Source: Luidia sarsii (lineage: Eukaryota > Echinodermata > Asteroidea > Paxillosida > Luidiidae). From it: a stretch of 64,000 bases of DNA. Each line of letters begins with the position of its first letter. Position 1 is the stretch's first letter. Both the position numbers and the translations under genes were made by a program. This document shows positions 1 to 13,200 of this stretch, piece by piece. The notes under the pieces were generated by a model. That model saw only the letters and a program-made list of their open reading frames with translations, ran no database searches and was not told the DNA's origin. The DNA is taken from assembly GCA_949987565.1 (NCBI GenBank), contig OX465101.1:25795411-25859410 (forward strand), read 5' to 3'.

Positions 1-1195
1 TAGAGGCGCCTATGTACCACAGGAGTGAGTGGAGGATCTGTGCGGGGGAAAATCAAAGACGAGTCCAGTATTTCTGTATTGGGAATGGATACCGATTTGT
101 GAGCAAGAGGCCAAAATGGTATAATCTGATGATCCCCTGCCTGGCAGACCAATCAAAATGAGCATCCATGTATAACCCTAATTGTAATCTGCCCGCAGGA
201 AACCATCACTAGTAGAAGGCGAAATTAATCATGCCCTTTTCTTTGCTAATATTGATCTAGAGCGCATAACAAAAAGTCAACCACTACGGGATTATAATAA
301 TGTCCAGTATCTGAAATACATAGCTCATATATGTCGTAGGGAAAATACAAATTTGACCACTGGGTGATCTTTCTATTGAGCAGATTAAAAGAGAGACACA
401 GTCGAAGACTGGTTTCACCAGGCTCCTAGGAGTCCTGACTCATATGAAGCCTAAAGCTTCAAAATGAGGACCTAAACTGTACTGTACTGTACCAATCATC
501 AGTCAAGCTGTTCATCCATCTGACACTACTGGTCAACTTTGTGAGAGACTAATCAAGCTGTCCGTCCCTCCTACCCTACTGACCATCAGCCCGATCCATG
601 GCATCACCTCAACCAGGTCATGAGGTTAAGACGTCTGTACTACAATGCAGGAGTTGCAGATTAAAATCATGCCTGAGCTGCCTTTGGCATTTTCAAATCG
701 GGCTGTCGGGGCAAATGACTAAGCATTCAGTGCTGATCAACCCCCACACCTTTTATGTTGCTCATGACCCAAATCCTGCAAGATCCTACAATCCTTCAGT
801 GTTAAAAGCCCCATTTGACCCGAATCCTACACAATCCTGCAATACTGTTGCTGGTGTGCCTTTCCCCGAATCCTGCAAAATCTGAATTTTTGAAAGGAAA
901 TTTTTTTGAATTTTTTTTGCGGCTAATAAAATTTTACATTTACAATGTATAATTTTATAACCACATGACCCGAATCCTTCAAAATCCTATTTTGGTGTTT
1001 GTCCCATGTAGCCCCAATTCTACAAGATCATCCTCCATCACATTTGACCTAGTAACCCGTATCCTGCATTTTCCTACAGTGACAAAACCGCCTTATGCCC
1101 TCAATCCTGCAAATTCCTACAAAGCATCAACTCTTAAGTACCCCAAATCCTACAATTTCCTGCAGTAGGAAACTAGGATTCTGTAGGATTTGGGG
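1..1195. other. PSME4 intron, with a degenerate AATCCTGCAAAATCC repeat at about 765-1195
   Basis: No exon found left of 1244. From about 765 the motif CCGAATCCTGCAAAATCCTA recurs irregularly, ending in an inverted piece (CCTACAATTTCC / GGATTCTGTAGGATTTGGGG) at 1148-1195. Bases 1-590 show nothing I recognise. Confidence 0.5.
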
Positions 1196-1243
1196 AGGTT
1201 AGGGTTTTTTAGGGTCCCCACCTATCTGCCTCAGTCGTCTCAC

Positions 1244-4200
1244 CTTGCATACAACCATTAAGGCCTTGGTGTCATCCTCCCCCGTGGCTAGCATGTGGTG
1301 GATCAAGTCGTGCATGACCAGGGCCACCTCCTCCCGAAAGCCAGCAAACTCCTTGCTGAACTCTGCGGTGCCAAAGTGCAGCTTGAATGAGGGCCACTCC
1401 TCAACCACAGTCTCAACTCTGTGGAGAAAACACAGACAGCATCACTATACCCCACATGGCTCCAACTGCTCACAGACTCCAATGACCAAAATGCAAATCT
1501 TCCAACACTTTAACAGGGCCTGACATTTCGATCCTCGCGGGTCCTCATTTCAATACCAATGCCTGACAAAAGGCACCCCGAATATTCTGGCCCTACATAA
1601 TCAGCACGGATGACCTGAAATTCTGAATGACCTCACTCAAGTTACTCATTTGTTTTCTACATCACAGCTTTTGCAAACTGATGAATCTGCCCACGTTCAA
1701 CAGAACTTTCACTTCTGATGAATCTTGTTTCAAGATGTTTTCACATCCCCATAGACAAGTGGTCTTGGTCTTGGTTTCTGTCTGTCTAGAGCCGCGTCCA
1801 CACTGGACTTAAAATGGGTAAACTAACCGAGCAAATGGGTAAATTGACCATTTTAAGTCCAGTGCGGACTGGTAACTTATTTGAAGGTAACTTATCCGAC
1901 TCAAATGGGTAGTTTTAACCGACCAACTTCTGCCCGGTTAAATTGACCAGGTCAGTTTAACCGAGCCAAAAGTCCAGACACGACGTCTCGGTACACGACT
2001 CGGTAAAAAAACACATCCGGTCCAGCGCCAGCGCCCCGCATTGCCTCGATACCACGTGACGTGTCCTGGCCTTGCACACAAGACTCGTGCGGGCGTGGGG
2101 TAGCAACGTGACTACAGTACATGCACATGTACATAATTATGTACACACGGCCGGTAGATTGTGTACAAACATCCGGTGAAAGGTCACCACGAAAGTGCCC
2201 TCATGCGTTTGTTTGCGCCAGTCGGTTAGTTTTACCGATCGTCTCGGTTAGTTTACCCGAGTCGAATAGTCCAAGTGCGGACGCCTGGAAGATTTACCCC
2301 TTGGAATGTTACCCATAAAAAATAAGTCCAGTGCGGACAAGGCTTAGGACAATCAGATCTCAGCGTCGGACAGTCTATCTCAAGGTTTAGAGGTTTCAGT
2401 CTGTTCTTCCGGTTTTGACTCTAGCGATACTGCACTTACAGATTGGGTAAGCATGGTCTGTCCCATCTGGGCAGAATGAAGCCACCTCCGATGATCATGT
2501 CATGGATTATTGTCAGACTCTGAAGGAGTTGCTCCCTGCAACAAAACATTAAAAACACAAAAATTATTATCATCTACTCTCCATAAACACAAACAATTTT
2601 TGGAGCAATGTAAAGTCCTACTATCCACATACAGTATGCACATTCTGTTTTTTTATTTAGAAGAATATGCATTTATTGAATATCTTTTTCTTTTATTTGT
2701 ACCTTTAATACAAATGGGCCACCTTGGCTACAAATGGGCCACCTTGGCTATAATTGGTCCACCTTGGCTACAAATCGCCCACAGTGGCAACAATTACAAA
2801 CGGGCCACCTTGGCTACAAATGGGCCACATTGGCTATAATTGGTCAACCTTGGCTACAAATGAGCCACCTTTGCAACAATTGGTCCACCTTGGCTACAAA
2901 TGCGCCACATGGGCTAAAATTGGTCCACCTTGGCTACAAATGGGCCACATTGGCTTTAATTGGTTCACCTTGGCTACAAATGGGCCACCTTGGCCACGTA
3001 CAGCATGTACAGTATAATTGGTCCACCTTGGCTACAAATGGGTAACAGTGGCTTTAATTGGTCCACCTTAGCTACAAATAGGCCACCGTGGCTATAATTG
3101 GTCCACATTGGCTACAAATGGGCCACCTTGGCTTCATTGAGTAACCCTGGGTACAAATGGGGCACCTGAACTATCTACATGTACAGCCAAGCCACCTTGG
3201 CTACAAATGGGGCACCTTAGCTACAGCCAAGCCACCTTGGCTATAAATGGGCTACCGGTATATTGGCTATAAATGGGTCACCGTGGCTACAAATGGGCCA
3301 TCTTGGCTACCCCAAGGCCACTCCCACAAGGTCTGTCAGTTACCTGGAGAGCTGCTCGCCCTTGATGAAGCCCCTTAGCTTGGCAACCTCGGGATCAAAG
3401 AACATGTTTATCAGGTCCTTGAAGGCCGCCATGCTGGCCTTTGTCGGCTGATGCCACTTGATCTGCAAATCCTCCATATCCACTGAGCGTCCCCAATCCT
3501 AAGGAAATCGGAAAACACATCAGAAAAACAGCTTGACATACATGTATGATCTCTACATGCAGAGTGCTATGCAAAACTGCCTGCCAAATAAATACAGAAT
3601 CAGTAGGCTTTGAACTCCTGACTTCTACAGACATGCTAACCACTGAGCTGGTCTGGGTAATGTTGTGGATTTTAATCTGTATAGCAGCATTTACACTATT
3701 CAATGTGCATGACATGATTTTGGCATGGGCGAGAATGTAATTCAAAGCAGGTTTCTCCTACTTGACATACGTGTATGATAATGCAATACCCTCGATCTAG
3801 TAAAGCACTGAACATGAGGTGCATTATGTGTTGACTAGGGTTAACCCTCATTGAATGGCATTCTCAGAGAAGCAATAAAAATCATATCATATCTATGATA
3901 CAAACATGCTTCAAACTGCTTACTTTAGTAACCATAGATACATGTATAACATGATGCTTGCATCAGGGAGAATGTAGTTCAATGTGGGTTTGCCCTGTTT
4001 GATGTAATAAACACTGAATGCCCAGTGCTGTGCCCCACGCCTGATGAACAAATTCCAGGAAGCTTGGGCAGGATTCGAACCCTTTACCAGCTCGGTGGTC
4101 AAGTGGTAATGACCTCGGCACTAGAAAGGAGGAGTCGCTGGTTAGAATCCCGCCCGAGTTGCCTGAAAAATTGTCATCAGGCATCGAGCAAAGCTCTGGG

Positions 4201-7200
4201 TATTCAGCGTTTCTTAAGTCGAGCAGGGAATACCCTCTTTGAATTACAGACTTGATGACCAAAATTACAAAGCGCAATGAATAAAGGGTCCGATATGTTG
4301 ATCCTAGCAGGGATCAGAATCAGAATGGTGGCAGAGCTGACAGGAGGCAGAGCATGAGGTGGTTACTCATCAGAAGGAAGCAAGGGAGCCGTACCCTGAT
4401 TGGCAGGTAGTCGGTGAGTGGCCGGTCTAGTCCCCCGGCTACGCTGCAATGCTTCTGCGAGTAGACCATGCAGTAGGACTTGAGGCTGTGCTTGAGCAGT
4501 GTGCTGGCAAACTGGTAGCCCTCCTTGCAGGTCAGATGGAGGGTGGAGCGCAAGACCTCCACTATAGTGGACTGGTAGGCCATGAGGTCCACGCTGGAGC
4601 ACTGGACAATCTGCGCAAGAGATACGGCAGAGGTTATGCTCTGAAACACCTGAGAAAATTTGACTGCACCCGTGACCTTTTTCGGCTAAATGTACAGGCA
4701 CCTGTGTAAAGAACCGCAAGGCACACTTGGTGCAGGCTGGTCACCGGTCTCCCAATGGAGGAAGATATGGACTAGTACAGTTTTGCATATCCTTTCATAT
4801 CCTCTCATTGTAAATGTTCTTTCTCTAACTTCCCTCATAGCCTAGTGTGCTTTAGTTACACCTGCATAGCTTCCAACCTATCTCAAAGGAATTCAGGAAT
4901 ACACCTGCTAAAAAAGAGGAATCACAGCCCAAACTAACAATGTACATAGGAATGCATGTGTATTTCCACGCCAAAAATCGGAATCTGATGTCAAGAGCTT
5001 GTAAAAAGTCATAAACTTCTACCAAAAAAAAAAAAGAGGAATGATTTGTCCAAAATCGGAATGGTTGGCAGCTACTAGTATGCACCTGCACTCTACCACT
5101 TGAGCTACACGGCCTATACAAGGGATCAAAATCTATCCGGCAGGTGGTCAGATCATTTTTTAGGGTTGACAAACGCGGCAACAACGCCCAAGCAGGAATG
5201 GCAGATGCTAGCGGAAACAGCTCTGCAGCCGGGCAACGTCTTATAACTGTGACTTCATGTCACGGCAGTCGGTGTATAGCTGGCCGAACCCAGCTAAGCA
5301 CGCAGCACGAACCCAGGCTTAAGGACCCACGGACTGATTAGGGGCAGGAATTCCATCGTCCGCCCTCACAGTATGATGCGAACAATTGACTTTGGAGGGG
5401 CGTAGGCTCTACCGAGTCGGAGCAACAATTCGCATAACAGTGCCACACATTTGGCACAAAGGTCAATCGGAATTCTTAACACAGTGGATTGAGTCTAGTC
5501 ATTTTAGTGTCAGTCTAGTGCGGTGAGTGACTGCAATGCACCGGCTGTGTGGAACTTTTTTCTCTGGCAAAATTAATTCACGTATGCTTAAAATTGCAAG
5601 GTTTAGTCTCATTAATTTAAGCAGATTTCTGGAGAAAAAAAAAATCTGTTTGCAAAGTGTGGCAACGAAATGAAACTCTGTGCCGTAACCTCACAAACCA
5701 GGTTAATGCATATTTGGACAGTGAAACTCATTTAGGGCACAAATCTATTAAAAAAAAGAGTTCATGTCCAGTAAGATTCTTCAGTGATTAGACTAGTTGT
5801 CTGGTTCATTTTCTACCATAGAAATGGGGCCCCCACTATAGGTGACTATCTTTGTTGGGCTGTGTGTGGCAGTCAGAAGCTTTGAATTATTAGCAGCAGT
5901 ATATCTACAGTAAAATGATAATTAGCTGCCTGTAGCAGTTCGGGAATCACACAAAGTGGACACAACCATTTAAATCTCTCTTTTTTTTCAAACTAAAAAG
6001 CAAAGGGACAACTGACCTGAGAAACTGGACATATTTTCGTTTCTGTAACCACCTGAGTTATCCAGCCCTTAGGTGGGACCATCCCAAATACCTCCTGTGC
6101 TATATTTATCTTGGTTTGAGACTGAATTAGGCAAGCTTAGAAGCAGTGTTTCCACTGAAAGCCATCTTTGACAGGTGGGGGCTGGTTTAATACCTCCGAC
6201 AGAATCTGGAGGTTGAAGAGGAGTTCCCCGTCGAGGTGTTCCTCCCGCTGAACCTCCTCCGAGGCCGTCAGGCTGAGAACAATGCCGCTACAGTGAGGAA
6301 AGAACTTGCGCAGAGCTAGCTTAGCATTGGCCTGCCACAAACATAAGAGAAGAAGAAAACATAGCAAGGTGCACTTCACTTTTATGCATAATGTACTACT
6401 ATCCTGACCAATGGATTTGAACCCCAAATCATCTTGGGTCAAATCATCTTGGATCAAATCATAGTGGGTCAAATCGTCTTGGGTCAGTCATCTTGGGTCA
6501 AATCGTCTTGGGTTAAATCATCTTGGGTCAAATCGTCTTGGGTCAAATCATCCTGGGTCAAATCGTCTTGGGTCAAATCATCTTGGGTCAATCGTCTTGG
6601 GACAAATCGTCTTGGGTCAAATCGACTTGGATCAAATCATCTTTGATCAAATCGTCTTGGGTCAAATCATCTTGGGTCAAATCATCTTGGGTCAAATCAT
6701 CTTGGGTCAAATCATCATGGGTCAAATCATCATGGGTCAAATCGTCTTGGGTCAAATCGTCTTGGGTCAAATCATCTTGGGTCAAATCATCTTGGGTCAA
6801 ATCATCTTGGGTCAAATCATCTTGGGTCAAATTATCTTGGGTCAAACCGTCTTGGGTCAAATCATCTTGGGACAAATCATCTTGGGAAATAACACAAAAA
6901 CCAAATGCTTCTTCATGTAACATCTCAATGACCATTCCTCAACACCAATCTACCATACATTAATTGACAGGGTAGACATTACAACTCGGGATATGAATTT
7001 CTGTCAGTCGATGTTTACAAAAATGAGCTGTTATGAATTAACACAACTGGGAATACCCCCCATCACAAGCAAAACCAAACAAGCTCCTGACCTGTACTGC
7101 AGTCCTGCACATGTGTGCCACCATCTTCCCAGCAATCTTGGTCTCCAAGACTTTGTTGGCTACATAGGAGAAAAGCTTATCCAGGGCCACCTACAGTTGT

Positions 7201-10200
7201 ATATGTATGCACAGAGAAGATTCAAAGGTGTACAGTGAGTCACTGCAAAACTTGTACCAAAAGCCCTGTCCGCACTGGACTTTTTTTTTGGCAAAAAAAC
7301 CGATACACTGGGTACTTTACCCATTTCAAGTTCAGTGCAGATGTCTCCGGAAGTCTTCCTCTCAGTTACTTTTCCCGACCCGCGCGGGCATTTCTACCGG
7401 CCAACTTCTGCCCAGGAAGAATTACCGAGACACTTTTCCCGAGATGAAAAGTCCAGTGCGGACAGTGCGAGTCTGGTAAATGCGGCTCAGTAAAGCGAAC
7501 ATCCGGTCCCTGACCATCAGTGAGTCACCACGCATGCGCATTGCTTGCGGCAAGGTTTGCTATGCACGCTTGTGTGAACCTTTTCTCTCATCGGGTCAAT
7601 GCACAAAAGGTCATGTAAAGCGTCCTCATGAGCCACAGTATTGACAGCTTAGTAATTCTCCCACGCGTCACGGTTAAGTTACCCGAGTCGAAAGTCCAAG
7701 TGCGGACACCGGTAATATTTGCCCATTTTCTTTTTACCCATCGGCTCTGTAAAATCCCCGGAAAAAAAAAGTCCAGTGCGGACAGGGCTTATGAGAGCAG
7801 TAAGATCAAAGGGATCAGAAGACAGAAGGCAAGATATTTGTAAAGTTCCATTTTAAGGGCATCCAAGAGTCACAAAGTGAAGCCCAAAACTAAATACAGT
7901 AAACTTTCAACATCTGGAAAATATACACAAAATGCCTGACGTTTCGACCCAACCTTTCTCAAAGGCAAAGTCACTTTGCCTTTGAGAAAGGTTCTGCTAG
8001 GATCGAAACGTCAGGCCCTCTACGGTAACTATTAACTTTGGTAGATACAACATGCTGTTTCTCACCTTGTAGAGCTGCGGCGAGCACTGCGTGATGATGC
8101 AGCTGATGGTGGCGGTCAGGCCGACGTCAAAGAGCTTCTCCTGCTGGTTGGCGCGGTTGGGGTTGCTGTCCTGGGAGCGGATCTGCTCCATGCTGCTGTT
8201 ATCGATCAGGGTGAAGCACCTGGGGGAACAGACGGGATACGGACAAGAGGGTCTCATGCGATTTCAGGCACCTGGGTCAGAAGTGAAGCATATTCACTCG
8301 GGCGCCACCGCTAGCAATGAAGGTGGGGGCGCCGAAGATATTCACAACAGACTTTGCAAATCAAGAGCCTCGTTCATGAAGCTGAAACAGATATGGAACT
8401 CAAGAATACTCTCATTAGGAGCCAAACTAAAGCTATGTAAATCTTTTGCAGTGCCTGTTCTCCTGCATGGAAGTGAACCATGGAAAGTAAATGATGCGAC
8501 AACAAAAACCTGGACACTTTCAATTTCAAGTGTCTAAGAGGAATTCTGCAAATTAGATGGCCATACAATGCATCATCTCTAATGTAGAAATACTCAGGAG
8601 AACAAAATTAAAAACGGATCAGTAAAGAGGTCAAAGGAAAGAGGTGGGAGTGGATTGGCCATGTGCTGAGAATGAAGGAAGAGAGCCACTGTGTCACTGC
8701 ACTTTCCTGGGCACCAGAAGGCAAAATGAGAGTGGCGCGACCAAAAAACAACATGGCGCCGAACAGTGGGGAAAAAGAGAGGAAAGAACTGGGATGGAAA
8801 TCTTGGAGAGAAGCTAAAACTGTGGCCAGAGATAGGCGACGCTGGAGAGAAAGCCTTACAGCCTTATGGGCCACTAGGCCTGAAGAGGATAAGCTAGTAA
8901 ATAAGGTCCAAAAGCAATGATCACAAATAGTGGGGCATCAAGCAATGAACCTTTCCCATGAAATATGCAAATAAGAGCTGGCGCATGCGCTTTACTAAAT
9001 TGGTGGGCAAACGAGTGCACGTTGCTTGCAGGTTTCAAAATACGCGCGCAGGAGATGCTGAATAGCCAATGACCGCACGCCAAACTGTTAGTGAGAAGGA
9101 ACGCGCGCACGCCCGTGGAAAACTATGATTGGTTGGCAGCCCGCTTGCCCACCAATTTAGTTAAGCGCATGCGCTAGGTCTAATTTGCATATTTCATGGG
9201 AAAAGTCCATTGCAGGAAGTCTTACTTTCCTGCTTCAGACGGCGGCCAACGACTGAGTGGAGGTGGGGGGGAATTTTGAGAAATGCCTCACACAATGACC
9301 AGAAATGCACATGCTCACCGGTCCATGAAGTTCAGGATGAAGTCCTCAAAGCCGGCCGTGGCCGAGCACAGCTCCCTCTCCTGCTCCGTCAGGTCGTCCC
9401 GGAGCAGCGGTGCCTCCGAGCAGTCTACGAGGGGCACCATGGAGGCAAACGTGGAGATGGTCTGGAACGTCACCTGCTCAACGCCGGCGGAAAAAAAAAC
9501 GGATCACAAATCAGTCCACCAAAATCCAGCTTTCAAAACGAAGCTTTCACTTCAATGTAAAATAAAAACCCAATCTATAATGGATAACCCAAGATGTTTT
9601 GATGTGCTCTTGGCTGTAAACAAGGTGGTTACATTCAGAAGGCAAATGTGGAGATGGTCTGGAACGTCACCTGCTCAACGCCGGCGGAAAAAACGGATCA
9701 CAAATCAGTCCACCAAAATCCAGCTTTCAAAACGAAGCTTTCACTCGAATGTATATTAAAGCTCAATCTGTGGCTCAATCTGAAAGAATAAGGAATGAAG
9801 TCCTCCTTCAGTCAGTGGGCCTGATGGGAGTGGCAGAGGTTATAAGAATGAGCAGACTATAGATGGTGTGGACATGTGGATAGGAGAGAGACAACACACT
9901 GGCTCCAGGGATCTTTAAAGAAGGCCTCGTGGGGAGAGCCAGAAAAAAAATACTTCTTTTCCTGTTTACTACAAAGCTTTTATACTGAAAAGTATAAACT
10001 TCTAATTGCGATCAGCAAATCAAATGTGACACAATGCGGAAGTCTGTGTGGCTTTTGACAAGGAATTATCCATCTTCAAAGAGGGGCCCTTTGTGTGTAG
10101 TACAATGGAGCAGTACCTCGATCATTTACAATGAAGTCCCACAATAGCGCAATTGTTAACGCTAATCTGACAATTCACGTGGCAACTGACGTCAAACCAG

Positions 10201-13200
10201 GTACTTGTCATGCTGAATAATCCTGAAAAGTGTCTTTGTCTAAAATTTGGACAATAGCGGTGTCTGAATTTCGGACGTCCCACAGCGGCTGTAGCCATCA
10301 TCCGTACGCAAAGCGGTTAAATAATGATAATTCGTGCAAGGTTGTGTGTGCAACACTGGATGGGTGTGGTATATATCTGACCCAATAAGATCTATAAAAG
10401 CATGAAAGGGGAGGATCGACCGGTAAGATGACGGCAATGGATTCAGCCACTGCAATAAGCAACAGCGCATCCACGTGCACTGAAGTATAGGCTGCACATA
10501 GCATCAACAGGCGTGGGGGCCCATGTTGTCGACCCCCTAGTTGGTAGGTCTTGGTAACCGGTCTTGCTCTTCTGATTGAGCCCTGGCGAACGACAACAAC
10601 TTGAGACAGCAGCACCTTTCATTGCTGCTTGCCTTGTACGCAAGAAGATCAAGAGGCGTAGCTTTAGTCACAGCTGCAGTCCACATTATCAACGGACACA
10701 GGGCCACCCGTGATTCCCAGCGTTTCCGTTCCTTGTGGAGGGCTGGGAGTGTTTGGTGGGCTCACCATACTCTTGGAGAAGTCGTTGGGGTCAATGCCGG
10801 GCAGCATGGCGTTGAGGAGGGGCAGGACGTGGCTCCTGCCCTCCGAGTACCACTGGTCACTCTTCAGTAGACTCCGGGCCACGAAGAAGATGCAGCTGAC
10901 TGTGGCAATGAGCTGATGGGGCTCGGTGAGCGTGTCCAAGGCCGTGTAAGTCCTGGAACAGTGGAGCAATGCCAACAAAGTCAGGGCCAAGAGGTCCTTG
11001 CTAAGCCTTGTCAATGAGATGAGCGACCTTAAAGGCCGCCACACACAAGAGCTATCTGCTGAGCAAAAATTCTCTCGAGGTCGTTTGCTCAGCACGTAGC
11101 TCACCGTGTGCGCTGAACTTTTGTTGAGATTTCGGCCTCTCGAGGCCGTGATACCAACATCTACATGTATCCTGTTGGATTTTTTCTGCCTCGCGTGGAT
11201 AAAAACTCATCGTGTGCGGCGACTTGAGCTACGTGCTGAGAACAAAACTAACAACTGGCCAATGAAGGCACACGCTCTGTTCACGTGATGGCTTCCAAAA
11301 ACATATTTTTTGCTCAGCATGTAGCTCAGGTCGCCGCATACAATGAGTTTTCATCCACGCAGGGCAAAACAAATCTCACCAAAAGTTCAGCGCACACGGG
11401 GAGCTACATGCTGAGCTAACGACCCCGAGAGAATTTGTGCTCAGCAGATACATGTAGCTCTCGTGTGCGCCGGCCTTTAGCAATTGAATTTGAGGACTTC
11501 AAGGGGGGAGACTCCCAATACATTTAGTTAAGTTGGTTTAGTTAGTTAATATCGTTTCCACAGCATCAATCAACAATACCGGTATATGCACATATCACAG
11601 AATGTGCATCACAAAGAATGAATCGGCACAATTAATAGGGAATGGCACATCGAGTGATAACATTATAAATAAACATAAATGTGATACTGTAGAGGGACCC
11701 ATTAGGAAGCACAGATTGTAAGAAATGGGCCCCATTGCAACACTTGCACTAAGCCGGGGAAAAGAACACTCATGCGAACTTAAACCGTAAACGGAAGGAA
11801 GAGGGCTCAATGCAAGTGCTGCAATCAATCAATCAACACTAATCCTTAAAAGTAAAACAAAGCACATAGACAAAAACCATACATGAAAAGAACATGGACT
11901 AACATGGGGGCACGGGAGGACAAACAAATCTAAAGAAAAACAGACAATTTTGAAAAAAGGAAAAGACAACTTGAGAGGACATGGACTTGAATGCGAGACC
12001 TCTGACGGATAGCCCTGAGGCCAAAGTCCTTAGAAGTGGTTGGGTCTAGCCTGGGGGGGGGGGGACCTTCCGTCTACCCCTGAAAAGGATGGGACTAATT
12101 TAATAGGAGGGTTTTCGATAGCCCCTTACTTTTCCAGGAGCTGGGGAAGAACCAGCTCAGGCCTGACTTGAGCCATGTGTTGCAGGGCACTAGCAGCCTC
12201 CAGGCTGCCTATCTTGCTGTACATGGCCAGGAAGACCGAGGGCTTCAGGCACTCCACGAAGGCCGTGATGTCGGCGTTGCTCAGCTTGTGGGAGTCTGGA
12301 ATGGGATGGACCCAGGAGGGCTTCTGGTAGCGCTCCCTACAGGCACAGATGAAAACAACCAAGAGATTGATGCAAAGCTCCCGCGCCACCATAGTTATTA
12401 ACCCTAACCGACATTGGAACCACAATTAGCCACACATGGTGTTTCCTGTGGGACGATAAGGGCCATGCACCAGGACATTCCACAGCGGGGTTTTTGTGGT
12501 GACCTGTGGTAGGTGAGCCTACACCCCTGTGGCCACTGTGGTAAATTGCGGTATACAGTGTGTGTGTCCTGTGCGGGAGGTGCAAAGCGTTAGGGTTAAT
12601 CTGAAGTAAATAAAACAAACTCTTGCAAACTGCTCACTGGCTAAAATGACCAGCAATCAATAACATCAAAACATCAAAAGTTTGAGGGCCTGACGTCTCG
12701 ATCCTGGCGAGACCTTTCTCAAGGGCAAAGGGAAAGCCTTTGAAAGAGGTCCTGCTAGGATCAAAATGTCAGGCCCTACTTTTGATATCTAGTTATTGAT
12801 AAAGAAAATGTCCTTTCCACTGCCTTACTTAATCTCTTTTAACCATTTCGCGCCGGGACCTCCGAATCCGGAGCTCCATTGGCTTGACTATGCAACGGGG
12901 CCCTCCGAATCCGGGCACCACTATTGTCCACATTCTAAACTCTTTTCAGCTTAGAATAAAGCAATACGAATCAGTACAAAGACCCTTTCTGACGCAAGTT
13001 GCCACATGAATTGTAAGATTAGCAGCAGTAATTGTGCAATTGTGAGACTTTTACTGTGGAGGATCGAGGGATACCGTGCTGCCACTGAAAGCACGCGGGG
13101 GACATTGTCTTTGCATGCCACACAGCCCAACGGTCGTCAGTCTGGCATTGGAATTCCCCCCACATTCTTTACCGTAATCTGTATGCTCGGTTGTGGCCGA

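Noticed and set aside
2708..3315. CRISPR-like regular repeats here and at 52150-52575
   Set aside because: No unique spacers of constant length; these are eukaryotic minisatellites in introns.
6434..6963. Repetitive proteins GQIILGQ / DDLTQDD
   Set aside because: Products of a 15-bp tandem repeat inside a PSME4 intron; open on both strands, no signal of a gene.
8091..8537. 148-codon plus-strand frame
   Set aside because: The first part is antisense to a PSME4 exon (8066-8219) and the second part is a LINE fragment; not one gene.
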